Assembly: GCA_933228895.1 (NCBI GenBank)
Contig: OW121848.1
Coordinates: forward strand, 133,380,615 to 133,444,614
Length of the DNA: 64,000 nucleotides
DNA from: Platycnemis pennipes
Lineage: Eukaryota; Arthropoda; Insecta; Odonata; Platycnemididae
Direction: 5' to 3'
In this document: one piece after another, positions 11,170-23,192 of the stretch
Layout of the letters: each line of letters opens with the position of its first letter
How positions within the stretch are numbered: position 1 is the stretch's first letter
Translations under genes and position numbers: made by a program
The notes under the pieces: model-generated
Seen by the model: only the letters and a program-made list of their open reading frames with translations
What the model was told of the DNA's origin: nothing
Database searches by the model: none

Positions 11170-11792
11170 ATCGCTTATCCTTGCTACTTTTCCCTTGTAA
11201 GACCTCATTTGGAATATGCTGCCAGTGTATGGGATCCCTACGAAATCGGTCTAAATAACGAACTTGAACGTGTGCAGCGAAGATCGGCAATATTTGTAAA
11301 GGGCCGGGATGATAACCTTATTAGCGTAACCAGTCTATTAAATGAATTAAATTGGGAATCATTGTCAGATCGCAGGTTGAAATTTAGACTATCTCTTAAA
11401 TAAATTCCAAGACCATATTTTCAGTGATGATGTTAAAAATATTTTGCGGACCCCAACTTACTATGGTAGACTGGACCATGATCACAAAATTAGAGAAATA
11501 GATTGCCGAACTGACAGATTCAAAATGTCCTTTTTTCCTCGTACTATAAGGGATATGAATTACGGTAAATGTATCCAGTACGAGTGTAGCAATGGATAAC
11601 ATTGGTAGCTGCATGTTGGTATAAGGACTTAAAGCTAACCCAACTAACAGAATATTTTTGCATGTATGCTTTGCTATTTTAATTTTTAATTACAAATTTT
11701 ATGCATGATATGTAGTGCATGTTTGGTGAGAGCTCACCCCCTGCCACACACCTTTATGGAGGCCGCAGGGTATTATGTAGATGTAGATGAGA
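11170..11792 (+). mobile_element. Non-LTR retrotransposon A, 5'-truncated
   Basis: The frame reads FSLVRPHLEYAASVWDPYEI, GLNNELERVQRRSAIFVKG, LLNELNWESLSDRRLKFRLS and is then broken at 11395-11403. The codons for DRFKMSFFPRTIRDM and the 3' UTR follow, with the box CACCCCCTGCCACACACC and a GATGTAGATG tail. It is a good reference for group A. Confidence 0.8.
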
Positions 11793-11929
11793 AGTCTTAC
11801 GGCAGGGAGGAAGCATTGCATCATCAGGGAGGATTGGAATATGTCAACAAAACGCCCTTATATGACTCCGTTAACGTTGTATCACTGAAGAGTGCTTTGA
11901 GGGCTAGAGGTAAAACGCTTGAATATCGT

Positions 11930-12157
11930 CTACGTCTACGTAAATACCCTATTATCCACCTCTATGGTGTGTGGCAGGGGGTGAAGATCACCAAAAATGC
12001 ACCACTGACATGCAAATAGGGTACTACATGGAAACATGCTAGATAATAGGGTCACATGCATCTAGATGGTTAGTATCCATAGTAACAAAGGGATTGGTTG
12101 TTAATGAATTCATCATGCACTACAGACTATTCTAACAATATTTCACCTACCTATCCC
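11930..12157 (-). mobile_element. Non-LTR retrotransposon B, 3' end, minus strand
   Basis: It begins with the reverse-complemented tail (CTACGTCTACGTAAATACCC) and the box GTGTGTGGCAGGGGGTGAAG and continues through the B 3' UTR. It is followed at once by a second B unit in the same orientation. Confidence 0.7.
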
Positions 12158-12600
12158 TGGCAGGGGTCGAAGATTGCCAAACATGCACTATTGACATGCA
12201 AACATGCAACTACATGGAAACATGCTACATTATATTGTCACATGCAGCTAGATGGTTAGCATCTACATAGTCATAAAGTGATTGGTTGTTAATACATACA
12301 TCATGCACTACAGACTACTCTGACTATATTTCACCAACCTATTCCTTTGCTAGGCTGCCTATTGTGCTCTCTTATGGTACGCGGGAAAAATTACATTTTA
12401 AATCTATCGGCACGACAATCTATCTCTCTAATCTTGTTAATCTAATCAAACCTAGCATAATACACAGGGGTTCTTAATATATATATCTAACGTCATCTGT
12501 GAACAAATCAGTTTCGAATTTACTTAAAAGGTTAAACCTAAATTTTAACCCCTGTGTTCCGATAGTGATTCTCATCCTAGTTCTTCTATTAAACTCGTAC
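12158..12600 (-). mobile_element. Non-LTR retrotransposon B (variant 2), minus strand
   Basis: The minus strand encodes the same broken tail as the copy at 6838 (SRxxFRFNLLSKF, then FKxxFSRTIRE), followed by its 3' UTR. It starts within the GGCAGGGG box, so the outermost tail was lost at the junction with the neighbouring B copy. Confidence 0.7.
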
Positions 12601-12838
12601 GGCTAAAGCAATTATCATAACGGCCTTTAACACATATCATGATTATTCACTATGCAATGCGTTAGTTTTAACCCTAACGAATCATATGAGCATAGTTCGA
12701 GTACCCACTGAATATAACTACTTTTAATAATCCCGCGAAAATCGACTAACAATACCTAAGTCTAACAAAACATCGTTTAAAACCATTTATCCCAATGGCA
12801 TAACTCCTGGATGACAGAAGTGAATTCCCTGTACTGGT

Positions 12839-13060
12839 TATCGAATGTTTTCACAAAATCGGTGCCAATACACGGTCATTGATCAGTTTACATCAAAAAA
12901 TCTGTAAGATTCCAAGGAAGTATTATTTTATTCTCGGTTCATATTGCTTCAAGCTAACGAGTAATTTTCCAAAAGTTAATACACTTACAAATTCTTTGTA
13001 TTGGCTTTAGATGTGATGTTAAAAGGTTTCGCTGGCTGAATTTGACCAAGAAAAGGATAC
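12839..13060 (+). repeat. Old dispersed repeat, related to 2461-2690
   Basis: Collinear anchors are GGTGCCAATACACGG, TTGATCAGTTTACATCAA, AAAAGTTAATACAC and GATGTTAAAAGGTTTCGCTG. Confidence 0.45.
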
Positions 13061-13378
13061 CACGATAAGAAACAGTCGCTTTTGAAACAGAGTGACCATG
13101 AAGATTGAACTACTATATGCCTTCCTGTTTTACGCATTTTTCTTAACCTCATCGGCTTCCGATATCTACGAAGCTAACGCAAATCGTTTATTTCTTCAAC
13201 ATAAGCAAAAAGACTTGCATTAATTTTGGCTTAGTGCTAAAATTATTTATCCTCCATGAATGTCATTGGCGTTCATTTGCGTCCAGAACGGTTCTTTTTC
13301 CAGCTGGAAAATCATTACTGACCTGTATATTAGAGCCCATACTAGCACTAATAGGTGCCTTAGACTGGGATAAAAGGC

Positions 13379-13600
13379 GTAAGGATAAGAATGGAAGGTG
13401 GGGAGAAAATCGAAGTCGGAATTAGCTTACACTGAACGAAAAGGCACCAAGGAAGCCAGGGCTCAACGTCCCACCTGACGGACGGTGTACTGAACGCGAA
13501 TGTTACCCACAAAACATCGAGCAGGGACCGGTTTACCAATGAAAAATATATCTTCCTCCACCGGGATTCGAACCCTGGAAGCTTAGAGTCGCGATTATTT
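13379..13600 (-). mobile_element. tRNA-derived SINE1, decayed minus copy
   Basis: The minus strand has the B box GGTTCGAATCCC (13560-13571), then GGACCGG near the CAATGAAAAAT segment, then GACGTTGAGCCCTGGCTTCC. These are in the same order as the full SINE1 copy at 17091. The head is degraded. Confidence 0.6.
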
Positions 13601-14227
13601 TCATAAGGCCACGCATTTTAAATATAAATCCCAAGTCGGAGGACTTCTCAGTGCCTTCGCCACGCAGACGGCGCCATCTCTCACCTTCACCCCGCACACG
13701 GCGTCCCCCAAAACAGAGGACGATCGTAAATACGTGCCCATAACGACGAAGGTCACCACCAAGCAACGCAAACACTCCTCTTATTAGCTGCGTCCGAACT
13801 CCCTATAGTCTGCGAGGGGCATGCCTTTCAGGAGGCTCCATCTGGAGTTATGAAGAAAGTGTAATTTTTGTGAAATTTCAGGGCATATCATTTTTTGACC
13901 TTTCTATAGATTGGCAATAAAATAATGAGGCCTTTCCACCATGTATTTGAAGAACAATGACATTGAAAATCAGCGATTTTATTCGTAGTTACACGTAGGA
14001 GCATGGTTGTTGCAGTAAAATTTACAGATTAATAATGTAAGGATAAATGTCGTTTTGACGAAAAACTAATATAAAGGTGTGCAAATTTATGTAGAATTTA
14101 GCATTGCAAAAAAGTGCAAAAAAAGCCATATAGTTTTTAATAGGCTAAATTCGAAGCAGTTTTAGCAATGAAATTAACTCCAAGGGGAATCAAATATATC
14201 AATACCTCCTTTAAATAGCCTTAAGGC

Positions 14228-14765
14228 GTTATCACCTGAACCGTTGTCGGTAACGGTTGCCGGTTACTGTTGAGCGGTCAACCAATCAGCACCAACCAAT
14301 GGTTGGATGATAGGAGCGCGTCTATTGCCAAATGGACGATTGTGCATCCGTACAACCAATAGGAGCTCGTATCGCGGTCACGTGCTGTTTTTGTTTACAT
14401 TTCGCAATATTTTGATTGTTACTCATTTCAACTGCTACCTAAATCCTATAAATATTAAGAATACAATTAAAACAGCGTTTAACTCTCTTGCACCACTTAT
14501 ATATTTGTGAAGGATGTATTGCAAGAGCGTGCATGTTATTGCTGTGAGACTAAATGTACTTAATTAATTTGTATATTTTATTTGAGGCAGAAATCCTGTA
14601 TTGAGAGGCAAAATAGCAACAAAATGTAAACAGAAGCAGCACGTGACCGTGAGGCGAGATCCTATTGGCTGCGATTGCACAGCCGGCCGGTTAGATAGCC
14701 GGTCGGTGACATTTAAACTGTTTACACCAGCAACGGCTACCGTAATCGGTAACGGCGATTGTGAT
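14228..14765. mobile_element. Long inverted-repeat element H with CCAAT and CACGTG in both arms
   Basis: Arms of about 170 bases face each other. Left CCAATAGGAGCTCGTATCGC then GGTCACGTGCTGTTTTTGTT pairs with right AACAGAAGCAGCACGTGACC then GAGATCCTATTGGC. Outer ends pair GTCGGTAACGGTTGCCGG with CGGCTACCGTAATCGGTAAC. The loop (about 14406-14614) is AT-rich. No ORF of note is seen. Confidence 0.75.
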
Positions 14766-15638
14766 ACGGAAGATCAACTGATGCCACTGCGATGAAATTC
14801 AGGTAAATTATTATTTATGTTTTTAACGCATATGGAGTCTCTATGAATGGTCATACAAAACGCAATCTTTCGTACGGACTAGAAGAGACCTAATCGTTCG
14901 CAAGCACCCCTATTCTGGCTTCATTGTCACCCATAGGCTAGCATGCCAATACCTCCTCCATTGCATGCTAACCTCCTTGGTTTTATCATGACGTGACGCA
15001 AGATGCATTTTGGACATAAACACATTTTATTATTTATTTCATTTACGGTTCAATTTAAATGTATATACAGTTACATATAGGTGCATATATACCAAAATAG
15101 GTATATATATGCTTATAGGAAGCACTATTTTATCATCATGGTGGGTAGAATATTTTTTTTAAATTAATTTGTACTCATCATCCCCTTTAACTTAACCATA
15201 GGCTCTAGCTCCGCGCAGGATTTTGGTAAATGTAGGCGAAATTTTGTGTCCGTTAATAGTTTTTACTTATTTTTGAATGCATGAACAGACACGAAAATTG
15301 GTAGACGTAATTTTTCCAAATGTTTGCCTATGTGCCTGAATTATTTGAGAAATGAAAACGGCATAGAGACTAAGATATTAAAGTTGAAATCCCGATGTTT
15401 TTTTCGTAATAATTCGTAGGGAATTAGTCACTTACGAGTATGCTTTTCTTATTATTTAGCATGCCTATATGCATATATAGCTTTAACTATAATTCTGGGA
15501 ATTTCAATATGACTAACATATAGATTGTGCTCCATCTCCATAAATCATGGCGGTTAGAAAAGGTGCTTCAATTCACTCCCTCATGATGGCTAACGAGCAA
15601 GGGCCCTCTGCATTATACCTTTATCCCTATATTTACGA

Positions 15639-15790
15639 GAGTTAAGTTCCTAAATTTAAATGAGGTAGGCGTTTAAATTTATAGGAGGTAAGTGTCTAAA
15701 GTTTTAGGATTTAGTAGTTTAAATTTATCGGAGTTAGGTGCCTAAAGTTATAAGAGAAAGGTGCCTAAATTTAGAGCAGGTAGGTGACTG
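15639..15790 (+). repeat. Degenerate about 24-bp tandem repeat
   Basis: Six or more units vary on GGTAGGTGCCTAAATTTATA: GTTAAGTTCCTAAATTTAAA, GTAGGCGTTTAAATTTATAG, GTAAGTGTCTAAAGTTTTAG, GTTAGGTGCCTAAAGTTATA, AAGGTGCCTAAATTTAGAG. Confidence 0.75.
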
Positions 15791-17078
15791 ATTGACGAAT
15801 TAGGACGCAGGTCTGGTCTCGATCTCTTTCTCTCTCCCTTCTTCGTGACCCGTTCACGTAGACAAAAGCGAATCGAGATGCGACTCCCGTTCGAAAACTT
15901 TCAACAGTCGTTAAGTCACTCCTTTCCGTATACGATAAGAAAGGAGGCGGAGTCGGAATACCAACAATGCCGAAATGAGCCTCGGAGATGTTCTTCTTAT
16001 ACATACTCCCCCCCACCTTTTCTTTCAAGAAAAGCGATGGTTTCTCGTGTACCCATGGCCAGAACGTTTTAAATCCATACTTATTATTTTCTTTTCTTTC
16101 TTTTGCTAAATCAAGGCTCTGGAGAAAACAAAACACTTCGCTCTTCATTGATGAGAGAGGCCAAGTAACAATCGATACGGGAAGAGCATTGTTATACTGT
16201 CACGCTTTTTCCGGTGTTGTCAATTTTCCCGCTCCACTCCTACATCCCAAATATCCTCACCATTTTTAGACCTTAAGAAAAAATATTACGAAATATTCTC
16301 AACTTTTCTATGTTGGGAAAAAGCTCATACCTACTCTGAATCTGTCATGTAACCGCAACATTAAAACAGGCCGGTCAATTAGAACACAAGAAAAAAAGTT
16401 GAGGAGATTAGAATACTAGATGTTGCGCTTGACCACACTGGTGTATTAAAACGCTAGTTTGAATACTTGATAATATAATAACTTAAGAACTGGCGCATTA
16501 ACCTCTGTGACATGATGAAAACAAGAATTTGAAAACACAGCCAATGTAATTTTTCACAATTTTTTACTTGGACGACCCGTTTCAATGAACAGGCATCTTT
16601 ATCAGGTCACTTGAATATGACGCCAGTGCGCTGAAACCACAGTAAGCGTTTACTATTCACTACTAGGAGCTAGTATCAAACTAATGCCGAATTTAAAAAA
16701 AATAATTAGCTAAGAGCTTATGGTAGCTATCGTGCTATTTAGCTAGCATACTGGTTCTCTGTCACACGATACTAGATAAAGTATATCATGTTTGAGAATG
16801 TACTCGACCTTGAGCTGGATCAAGTATCAAGTGAAACTGTCTTAAGGTATTCGGAAAGGAAGGCATACGATTAAGTGCTGGAAAGAGTAGAAGACGAGAG
16901 AGAATGTTTTCTTTAAGGGAACTAAGAGTAGAGACAGGGACCGGATTCAATACGGAGTAAAGGAGTTTTGAAGGACGTGACAGTTCATTTCAAATTTCTC
17001 TTTATTCTCAAGAACTTAGAAATAGGACTTGATTGATGAAACCGAGGATGGCTAGTAAAAAGAGTGCATTAGTGCTCA
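15791..17078. other. No recognised gene
   Basis: The overlapping ORFs at 15771-16269 show low-complexity residues only. A minus-strand CTGATAAAG..TTGAAAC motif lies at 16579-16605. Confidence 0.45.
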
Positions 17079-17090
17079 TAATTTTCTGTA

Positions 17091-17422
17091 AGTTGGTTGG
17101 TTGGTTATTCAGGGGAGGCGACCGACAGCTGAGGTCATTTGTGCCATTTAAGATAGGTGGGTAATGGTAGGAGTATTCAGGAAACGGAGGATGGATGGAG
17201 AGAAACCCGGCGTCGGCATTAGCCTACTCTTAACGACAGGCGCCAAGGGGACCACGGCTTAACGTCCCATCCGACGGACAGAGTACTGAAATTGAAATGC
17301 CCTCCACTAGGCACTCAGATTGGGACCGGTTTTCCACTGAAAAATCCGCCGCTGCCGGGAATCGAACCGGGGCCCTCAGGATGGGAGGCTAGTACTCTAG
17401 CCACCACACCAACCCGATCCCC
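17091..17422 (-). mobile_element. tRNA-derived SINE1, full length, with target-site duplication
   Basis: Read on the minus strand: a tRNA-like head with A box GGTGGCTAGAGT and B box GGTTCGATTCCC, then CCGCTGCC.., TTTTCAGTGGAAAACCGGTC, GATGGGACGTTAAGCCGTGG and a (CCAA)n tail. The same 12 bases TAATTTTCT(G/T)TA flank both sides (17079-17090 and 17423-17434), so insertion was by target-primed reverse transcription. Confidence 0.88.
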
Positions 17423-17457
17423 TAATTTTCTTTAGGATGTGCAAATTGTGCAAAGGG

Positions 17458-17783
17458 TTGAGAAGGTAAACAATTGTTGGATTAGCCTGTAGTGCATGAA
17501 GCATGTTATACAATTTCTATTCTATGCATGCTAGGGAAAAACAAATATATATATATAGATATTTATTTATTTATTTATAGAAAATCATAACCAGTGATCA
17601 ATTCGTAACTTTGTAGACACTAATATATCATCTAGTTACACGTGACTCGTATATTTAACTTGTTTTCATGTAGTAGTGCCATTGTAGCTCTTAATTTGCA
17701 TGTCAGTAGTGCAGGTGTGGTGAATTTCACCCCCTGCCACACACCCTCGTAGTGACTTTCAGGGTATTACGTAGATGTAAATG
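17458..17783 (+). mobile_element. Non-LTR retrotransposon B, 3' UTR only
   Basis: It starts with TTGGATTAGCCTGTAGTGCA, includes TTGCATGTCAGTAGTGCAGG and CACCCCCTGCCACACACC, and ends TTACGTAGATGTAAATG. An (ATATAT)/(TTTA) insertion near 17545-17578 is not seen in other copies. Confidence 0.65.
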
Positions 17784-18486
17784 CAGGTGAGGAGATGATT
17801 TTTTATCGCATGTATTCATTTTCAAAAAAAGCTTAAATAATTAAAAACCATAAGGGAACTCCTTATGTTGAAAGACATGATTTTCAAATAAGGTTTGGTG
17901 CATTTGTCCTTTTCAACTTTCACCCTGGAACTGAAAACATATGCATTAACACTGCCACGGTGATTTCCCAAGGTCTTTCTTGGAAAAGGATTACGAAATG
18001 AATGAGGCAATTAAAAGAATGAGAAACGTTCATCTGATAACCGATTACGTAGAAGACATTTAAAAAAACTAAATGATTTCAAGGAGAGCGGGAAGAAAAA
18101 CTAAAATTCTTACACAAGGTTTCATGTTCTGTATCTTATTTGTACACTGCTTTGTGCTCACGCGGGATTGTAAGTGACATTTGCAGTAATCTCTTAAAAC
18201 ATCCTCAAATAAGTAGAAACATAAGGCAGAGAAGAAAATTCTATTGGTACTGGAATCAAACCATGACCGGCTTACAACGCCAACACGTAGATCGCTCATA
18301 ATGCTGCTTTGGAAAATTAGTGATTCCAAATCCAAAATTTATCTTTTAAATAGTTAAATAGACTAAACATCTTTTTTTTGACATATATATCATTAGATTT
18401 ATTCTTGTGGACGGTAGCTTGAAGGACTATAGCTTAAACATTCCAGAAAAGGACCTAAGGACCTTAACAGACAAAACTGGCGAATG
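17784..18486. other. No recognised feature
   Basis: AT-rich spacer. The short minus ORFs here have no domain. Confidence 0.45.
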
Positions 18487-18672
18487 AAAACTAGCTTGCC
18501 AGAAGTGGTTAGCCAAGTCACGGGTTCAAAACCCACCTAGGGCATGGTTTGCCCAAGGTTTACTACCTTAGATTAGTCGGTGCGATATAACTTTAGCCGT
18601 TGAAGTGCCTAAAACCCGAGAAACTACAACCTACTACTGCAGGAACCCACTCCAAGGTTGCTTTTCTTTCGT
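18487..18672 (+). mobile_element. tRNA-derived SINE3, copy 1
   Basis: The head has AAGTGGTTAGCCAAGTCACG and B box GGGTTCAAAACCC. The body has GGTGCGATATAACTTTAGCC then GTTGAAGTGCCTAAAACC. It is diverged from the copy at 37795. Confidence 0.55.
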
Positions 18673-18760
18673 ATACTCCCAAATAATGCTTTCGAGATCA
18701 AGAATCCATGGGTATTGATGTGGTATTGGTCCGGGAAGACTAAGGACCGGTTTGATTCCT

Positions 18761-19077
18761 GGGGGGTTGTATTTGATTGAAACCATCGGGTTTATCTCGA
18801 ATGGTTATCCAAGAAGTCACGTGGTATAAACAAGAATGGTTCGCAAATATGGTGCGATAAAGCGATGATTAGACGCTCATTCAATGTTTACATTTGTGTT
18901 TTATATTCCCTGGGGGTTCTATAGTGGAGACAGATGAGAAAAACCCTTGGTGAAAACAATTAATGATTTAGTAACGAGTGACGCAGACACAGTAACTTTG
19001 AAAACCATTCGTGTTTGTACCATGCGACTCCTTGGTTACCTACTCGAGATAATTCCGACGGTTTCAAACACACACCC
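18761..19077. mobile_element. MITE G, copy 1
   Basis: Left arm GGGGGGTTGTATTTGATTGA through AAGTCACGTGGTATAAACAA; right arm ACCATGCGACTCCTTGGTTA through GACGGTTTCAAACACACACC. The core GTGTTTTATATTCCC..CAGATGAGAAAAACCC is shared with copies 2 and 3. Confidence 0.85.
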
Positions 19078-19520
19078 TTCCTCCTCCTCCCTGGTTCAGG
19101 CTTTTTTATCCAGAGCAATTTCCAATCAGCTCCATTACAGTTCAAATCACCATGAGAGACCCGTGACATAGGGGAGATATTCGCCGAGACAAGTCAAAGA
19201 TATTCAAATTACCTTCAGCAAACTAGTAAGCACCACCTCAAACGAGATTCTTTTTCTTCGCCAAAATCGAACGTCCTTCATCTCGAGGGGGAGGGGCGTG
19301 CCTCGAGACTCGCAAGGCTAATTCACGGATCTCACGACAGAGAGAGAGAGGTAGGGAGACGAAAACTCTTAGAAGGTTGGCCGAAAGGAGAGGAAGTCTT
19401 TCGCCGCAACCACGCAACGTAGGTGTACTAACAGATGAGCATAGAGACGCGCAACCGACGAACTTTAATAAAGATGGAAGATAATGTGCGAAAATGTAAG
19501 GAATGAACAGATGAACTTTG

Positions 19521-20317
19521 TTAGACCTCATTTTGAATATGCTGCCAGTGTATGGGATCCCTAAGAAATCGGCCTAAATAACGAACTTCAACGTGTGCAG
19601 CGAAGATCGGAAAGATTTGTAAAGGGACGATACGATAACCATGCTGACATCATTTTGGATAGAAAAGTGGAATAGAGTACGGCTTGATTGAAAACAGTTT
19701 GGTAGTTAGTTATTCTGGGAAGACAAGTTTGCGCCATTTAGAGTAATTTAGGTATTATATGAATGTAGGAATTTTCAGGGAAGGATGGAGAGAAACGCGA
19801 GAAAATTTTATTAGCGAAACCAGTCTATTAAATGAATTAAATTGGGAATAATTGTCAGATCGCAGGTTGAAATTTAGACTTAATCTCTTTAACAAATTCC
19901 AAAACCACATTTTCAGTGATGAAGTTAAAAATATTTTGCGAACCTCAACTTACTATGGTAGCCTGGACCATAATCACAATATTAGAGAAATAGATTGCCG
20001 AACTGACAGATTCAAAATGTCCTTTTTTCTTCGTACAATTAGGGATATGAATAGCCTTAAATATGTCAAATACGAGTGAATCAATCCAAAGCATAGGTAG
20101 TTGCTGGTTGGTGTAAGGACTTGAAGGTAACCCAACTAACAGCACGTTTTTGCATTCTTAGTTTGCTATTTTTATCTTTTTTTTAAACACTGAAGTTTAG
20201 AACAGTTTATAAATACTAATCCTTTTCTATGCATGATGTGTAGTGCATGTTTGGTGAGAATTCACCGCCTGCCACACACCTTTATGGTGTCTTACAGGGT
20301 ATTATGTAGATGTAGTG
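19521..20317 (+). mobile_element. Non-LTR retrotransposon A with nested SINE1 fragment
   Basis: Codons for RPHFEYAASVWDP, LQRVQRRSERFVKGRYDN, then the nested fragment, then SLLNELNWE, SDRRLKFRLNLFNKFQ, DRFKMSFFLRTIRDM. The 3' UTR ends with TGCCACACACCTTTATGG and TTATGTAGATGTAG. Stops are few, so it is a fairly young copy. Confidence 0.8.
19643..19811 (-). mobile_element. SINE1 fragment inserted in retroelement A
   Basis: Group A codons are interrupted between GATACGATAACCAT and ATTAGCGAAACCAGTC. The insert contains GGTAGTTAGTTATTCTGGGA, TTTGCGCCATTTAGAG and GAAGGATGGAGAGAAACGCG, matching the tail half of SINE1 on the minus strand, but lacks the tRNA head. Confidence 0.65.
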
Positions 20318-20422
20318 TGTTCATCTCGAGAGGAGACATTTTATGATGAGGGTTATTAAGAAGAAAAGTTGTGGGAATAAAGCATATTAAGTAGAGCCTT
20401 CCCCATCACCAGAAAACAATTT

Positions 20423-20560
20423 TACATCTACATCTACGTAATACCCTGCATTCCATCATAAAGGTGTGTGGCAGGGGGTGAATTCTCACCAAACATGCAC
20501 TACATATCATGCATAAAATAGGATTAATATTAATATACTAGTCTAAACTTCACTATTTAC
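20423..20560 (-). mobile_element. Non-LTR retrotransposon A, 3' end, minus strand
   Basis: TTTACATCTACATCTACGTA, then GGTGTGTGGCAGGGGGTGAA and CACCAAACATGCACTACATA. It faces the plus copy ending 106 bases to the left (tail to tail). Confidence 0.75.
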
Positions 20561-21120
20561 GGAGGTTAGAATTTACGGGTGGCAATGAAACAAGAATGTT
20601 ATGTAACAAGAAAAGTAATTGGGAAGGATCCGGTCACACCTCCACATCACAATACATTACGTTTTCTATTATTGCCTCTTATGGAGACTGCACGTGAATC
20701 AAATTATAATCACAATGAAACTGAAACAAAATTTCATAGTATCCGGGTAAGTTAAGGTGGATGGCACGTATTTCTGCTGTGAAGTTTATATAGGCGTATT
20801 GAAACCCCAAGTAAAACAGACATCGCCGGAGAACTAAGCGTCCTATTCAAAATAGCAAAAAACAAAGGATATGAAGAATATCTAGTCCAAAAATTATTTT
20901 AAAAAAATAGTCAACCATAAGGCAATTAAAACACTAACCAGCTTAAGAGTGATCGAAAGTGATAAACCAAAAGAAATTGTTGTCGAAGCTACCTTTTCAT
21001 GTATAGATATCCTACGGGCAAGCTAAACATCTTCCCATAGAAAAGTTTAGCGCGAGTTTTTATTCCCCTATATCAATCGGAAAACATCTCTTCATATAAA
21101 AAATTTAATCTTCATCTTTT

Positions 21121-21560
21121 TGCTGAAGCACCACATTTCGAATGCCTCCAACCTTGACTTCTTCGCTGCTGTCTTCGTCCATACCTCACTGCCGTAAAGA
21201 AACATGCTCTTGATAGTACGTTCCGATGATCTGGTACCTTATTTCTAAGCTTGTATTTCCAGCTATAAGTAGATTCTTCTTTTGGTAGAATGTCCTCTTT
21301 GCCTTAGCTATTCTACTGGCTATTTCTTTCATCCATTTCATCCATCGTTAGTTACTCGGCTTCCAAGGTAGCATAACTCTTTCATCTCCTCATTGTTTCG
21401 TTTTCCTCTTTTATCGTCGGTTTTGGCCTCTTTTCTCTTCCTGCATACCAATATCTTAGCCCTCTCTTTACTGATCTGCAGCTGATATCTGTCCATTGAA
21501 TTTCGAAATTTCCACGAAAGTTCTTGCAAGCAGACTCCCAACAACGTGGAAACGTGGATC
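21121..21560 (-). mobile_element. Non-LTR retrotransposon C, minus fragment
   Basis: The minus strand reads MDRYQLQISKERAKILVC, then ELCYLGSRVTNDG, followed by codons for AKRTFYQKKNLL and SMFLYGSEVW-type sequence, with stops. It ends within the WCxxRM region. Confidence 0.7.
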
Positions 21561-22014
21561 AAAATCTTACACGTATCCCTAATCTAGAGTAACAAATAAA
21601 CGTCTTTTGGTGATGAGATATGTATTTTGATGAGTCATGACACCGCAGTGGAGTCCCCAACCATTAAAAAAATAGAAGTTCCGGAATCGTATCGCTTAAT
21701 TCGGATTCGAGTACCGTTTCCTCGTAAAATACGAAAGTTTGTAGACTATCGACTCGTGGACCTTCCCCCCCAATCGACTCTGGAGCCAGCGGACGTGACC
21801 TGCTTCCGCTATAGTCTCCTGAAAACGAGGGAAGACATCCGTGAATGTGGGCGTGTAATATAATCCATCTCCAATATCGATCCTCGAAATGCAAATTGTT
21901 GAACACGATCACGTCGAAGCTTCGCGCAAGAAGGTTAGTGACGGTCAAATGGAGCATTATGGACGGCGTCTCGCTGCATCTGATACACCAAAGATGGCGG
22001 TAATCTGGGTAGGT

Positions 22015-22350
22015 ACATCTACATATACATAATAACCTGCAAGCCACCATAAATATGTGTGGCAGGGGTTGAACTCACACCAAACATGCATTACATTTTA
22101 TGCATAAAAAGAATTAGTACCTATTGACATCTAGAACTTCACAATTAAAAAAAGATAAAAATCGCAAAGGAAGCATGCAAAAACATGCTGTTTGTTGGGT
22201 TAGCTTCAAGTGCTCATACCAACATGCAATTACCTATGCTATCCATTGATGCACTCGTATTTATACTATTGGATATATTTAGTGCAATTCATATCCCTAA
22301 TTGCACGACGAAAGAAGGCCATTTTGAATCCGTCGCACAGTGATCCAGGT
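22015..22350 (-). mobile_element. Non-LTR retrotransposon A, minus strand
   Basis: The reversed tail ACATCTACATATACATAATA, the box GTGTGTGGCAGGGG, then TGTTGGGTTAGCTTCAAGTG and the end of the RT codons (TTCGTCGTGCAATTAGGGAT on the coding strand). It is truncated after GGCCATTTTGAATCCGTC. Confidence 0.75.
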
Positions 22351-23192
22351 ACACTGAAAATCATGACATAGGCAAAAAAAATCTAGCTACTTTCTTCATG
22401 ATCTAGGCAGGTGGGGGCAGTAGGTAATTTACCCCCACGTTCAAAAACGTTCGTAGCAGGTAAGTAGGAGTGCATCTGTCGCAAAATATCAGTGTCAAAG
22501 TGAGCGAATCTGGGGTTACAAGTGCATTAGACCAGTGCACTTTGAGGAACGTTAATTTCAAGTACGCATAAAAACATATCCACGCTACCGATTTTCGTTT
22601 CACAAAATGGAAACAGGAGCCAAAAGTGAGTACTTTGCAAATGTAGATGGTATTAATACGTAAGTATGATGAGCAAATTTATCTTTGCGATACTGTAGCT
22701 TCCGTCTGAAGGTCGATTTTCCGCGTAAATAGTATCTTACATTTTAGAGCTTTTCATAACTTTTGACAGTTTTCGGTCCGGATCGATGCGCATTTCCCTG
22801 CAATATGCATTTTCAAACGTGAACTGAAGTGCAGCAAAGCGAATAATAATAGCAGAAAGCTGACGAGAACCGAGCTCTCCATCTCGTATCAATGCGCTGC
22901 AGCGCTAACGCCATCTGAGGTGAAGTTTTAAATATAAACATAAAAATAGACGAGAAGGCTGGAAAAAGGAAATCGTTGGCTGGAAAGTGCTACAGTAATT
23001 TTAAAAGTTTATCAGAATCTCTTTAAAGGTAATATCAAATTTGGTTTATTTCTTAAAATGCATTATTCCCGATTATCCGTGCTCGCTTTATCCGGGCAGG
23101 GGATTATCCGGCATCCACCATCCATGACAGAACAAACAAAAGAAACACTACACAGTTAAAAGTAATTAGGGAAAAAAACTACCAAATCCCAA

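Noticed and set aside
23060..23130. Tigger/pogo transposon end
   Set aside because: CGATTATCCG and GGATTATCCGG motifs are suggestive, but no matching opposite end or transposase could be paired, so it is not listed as a feature.
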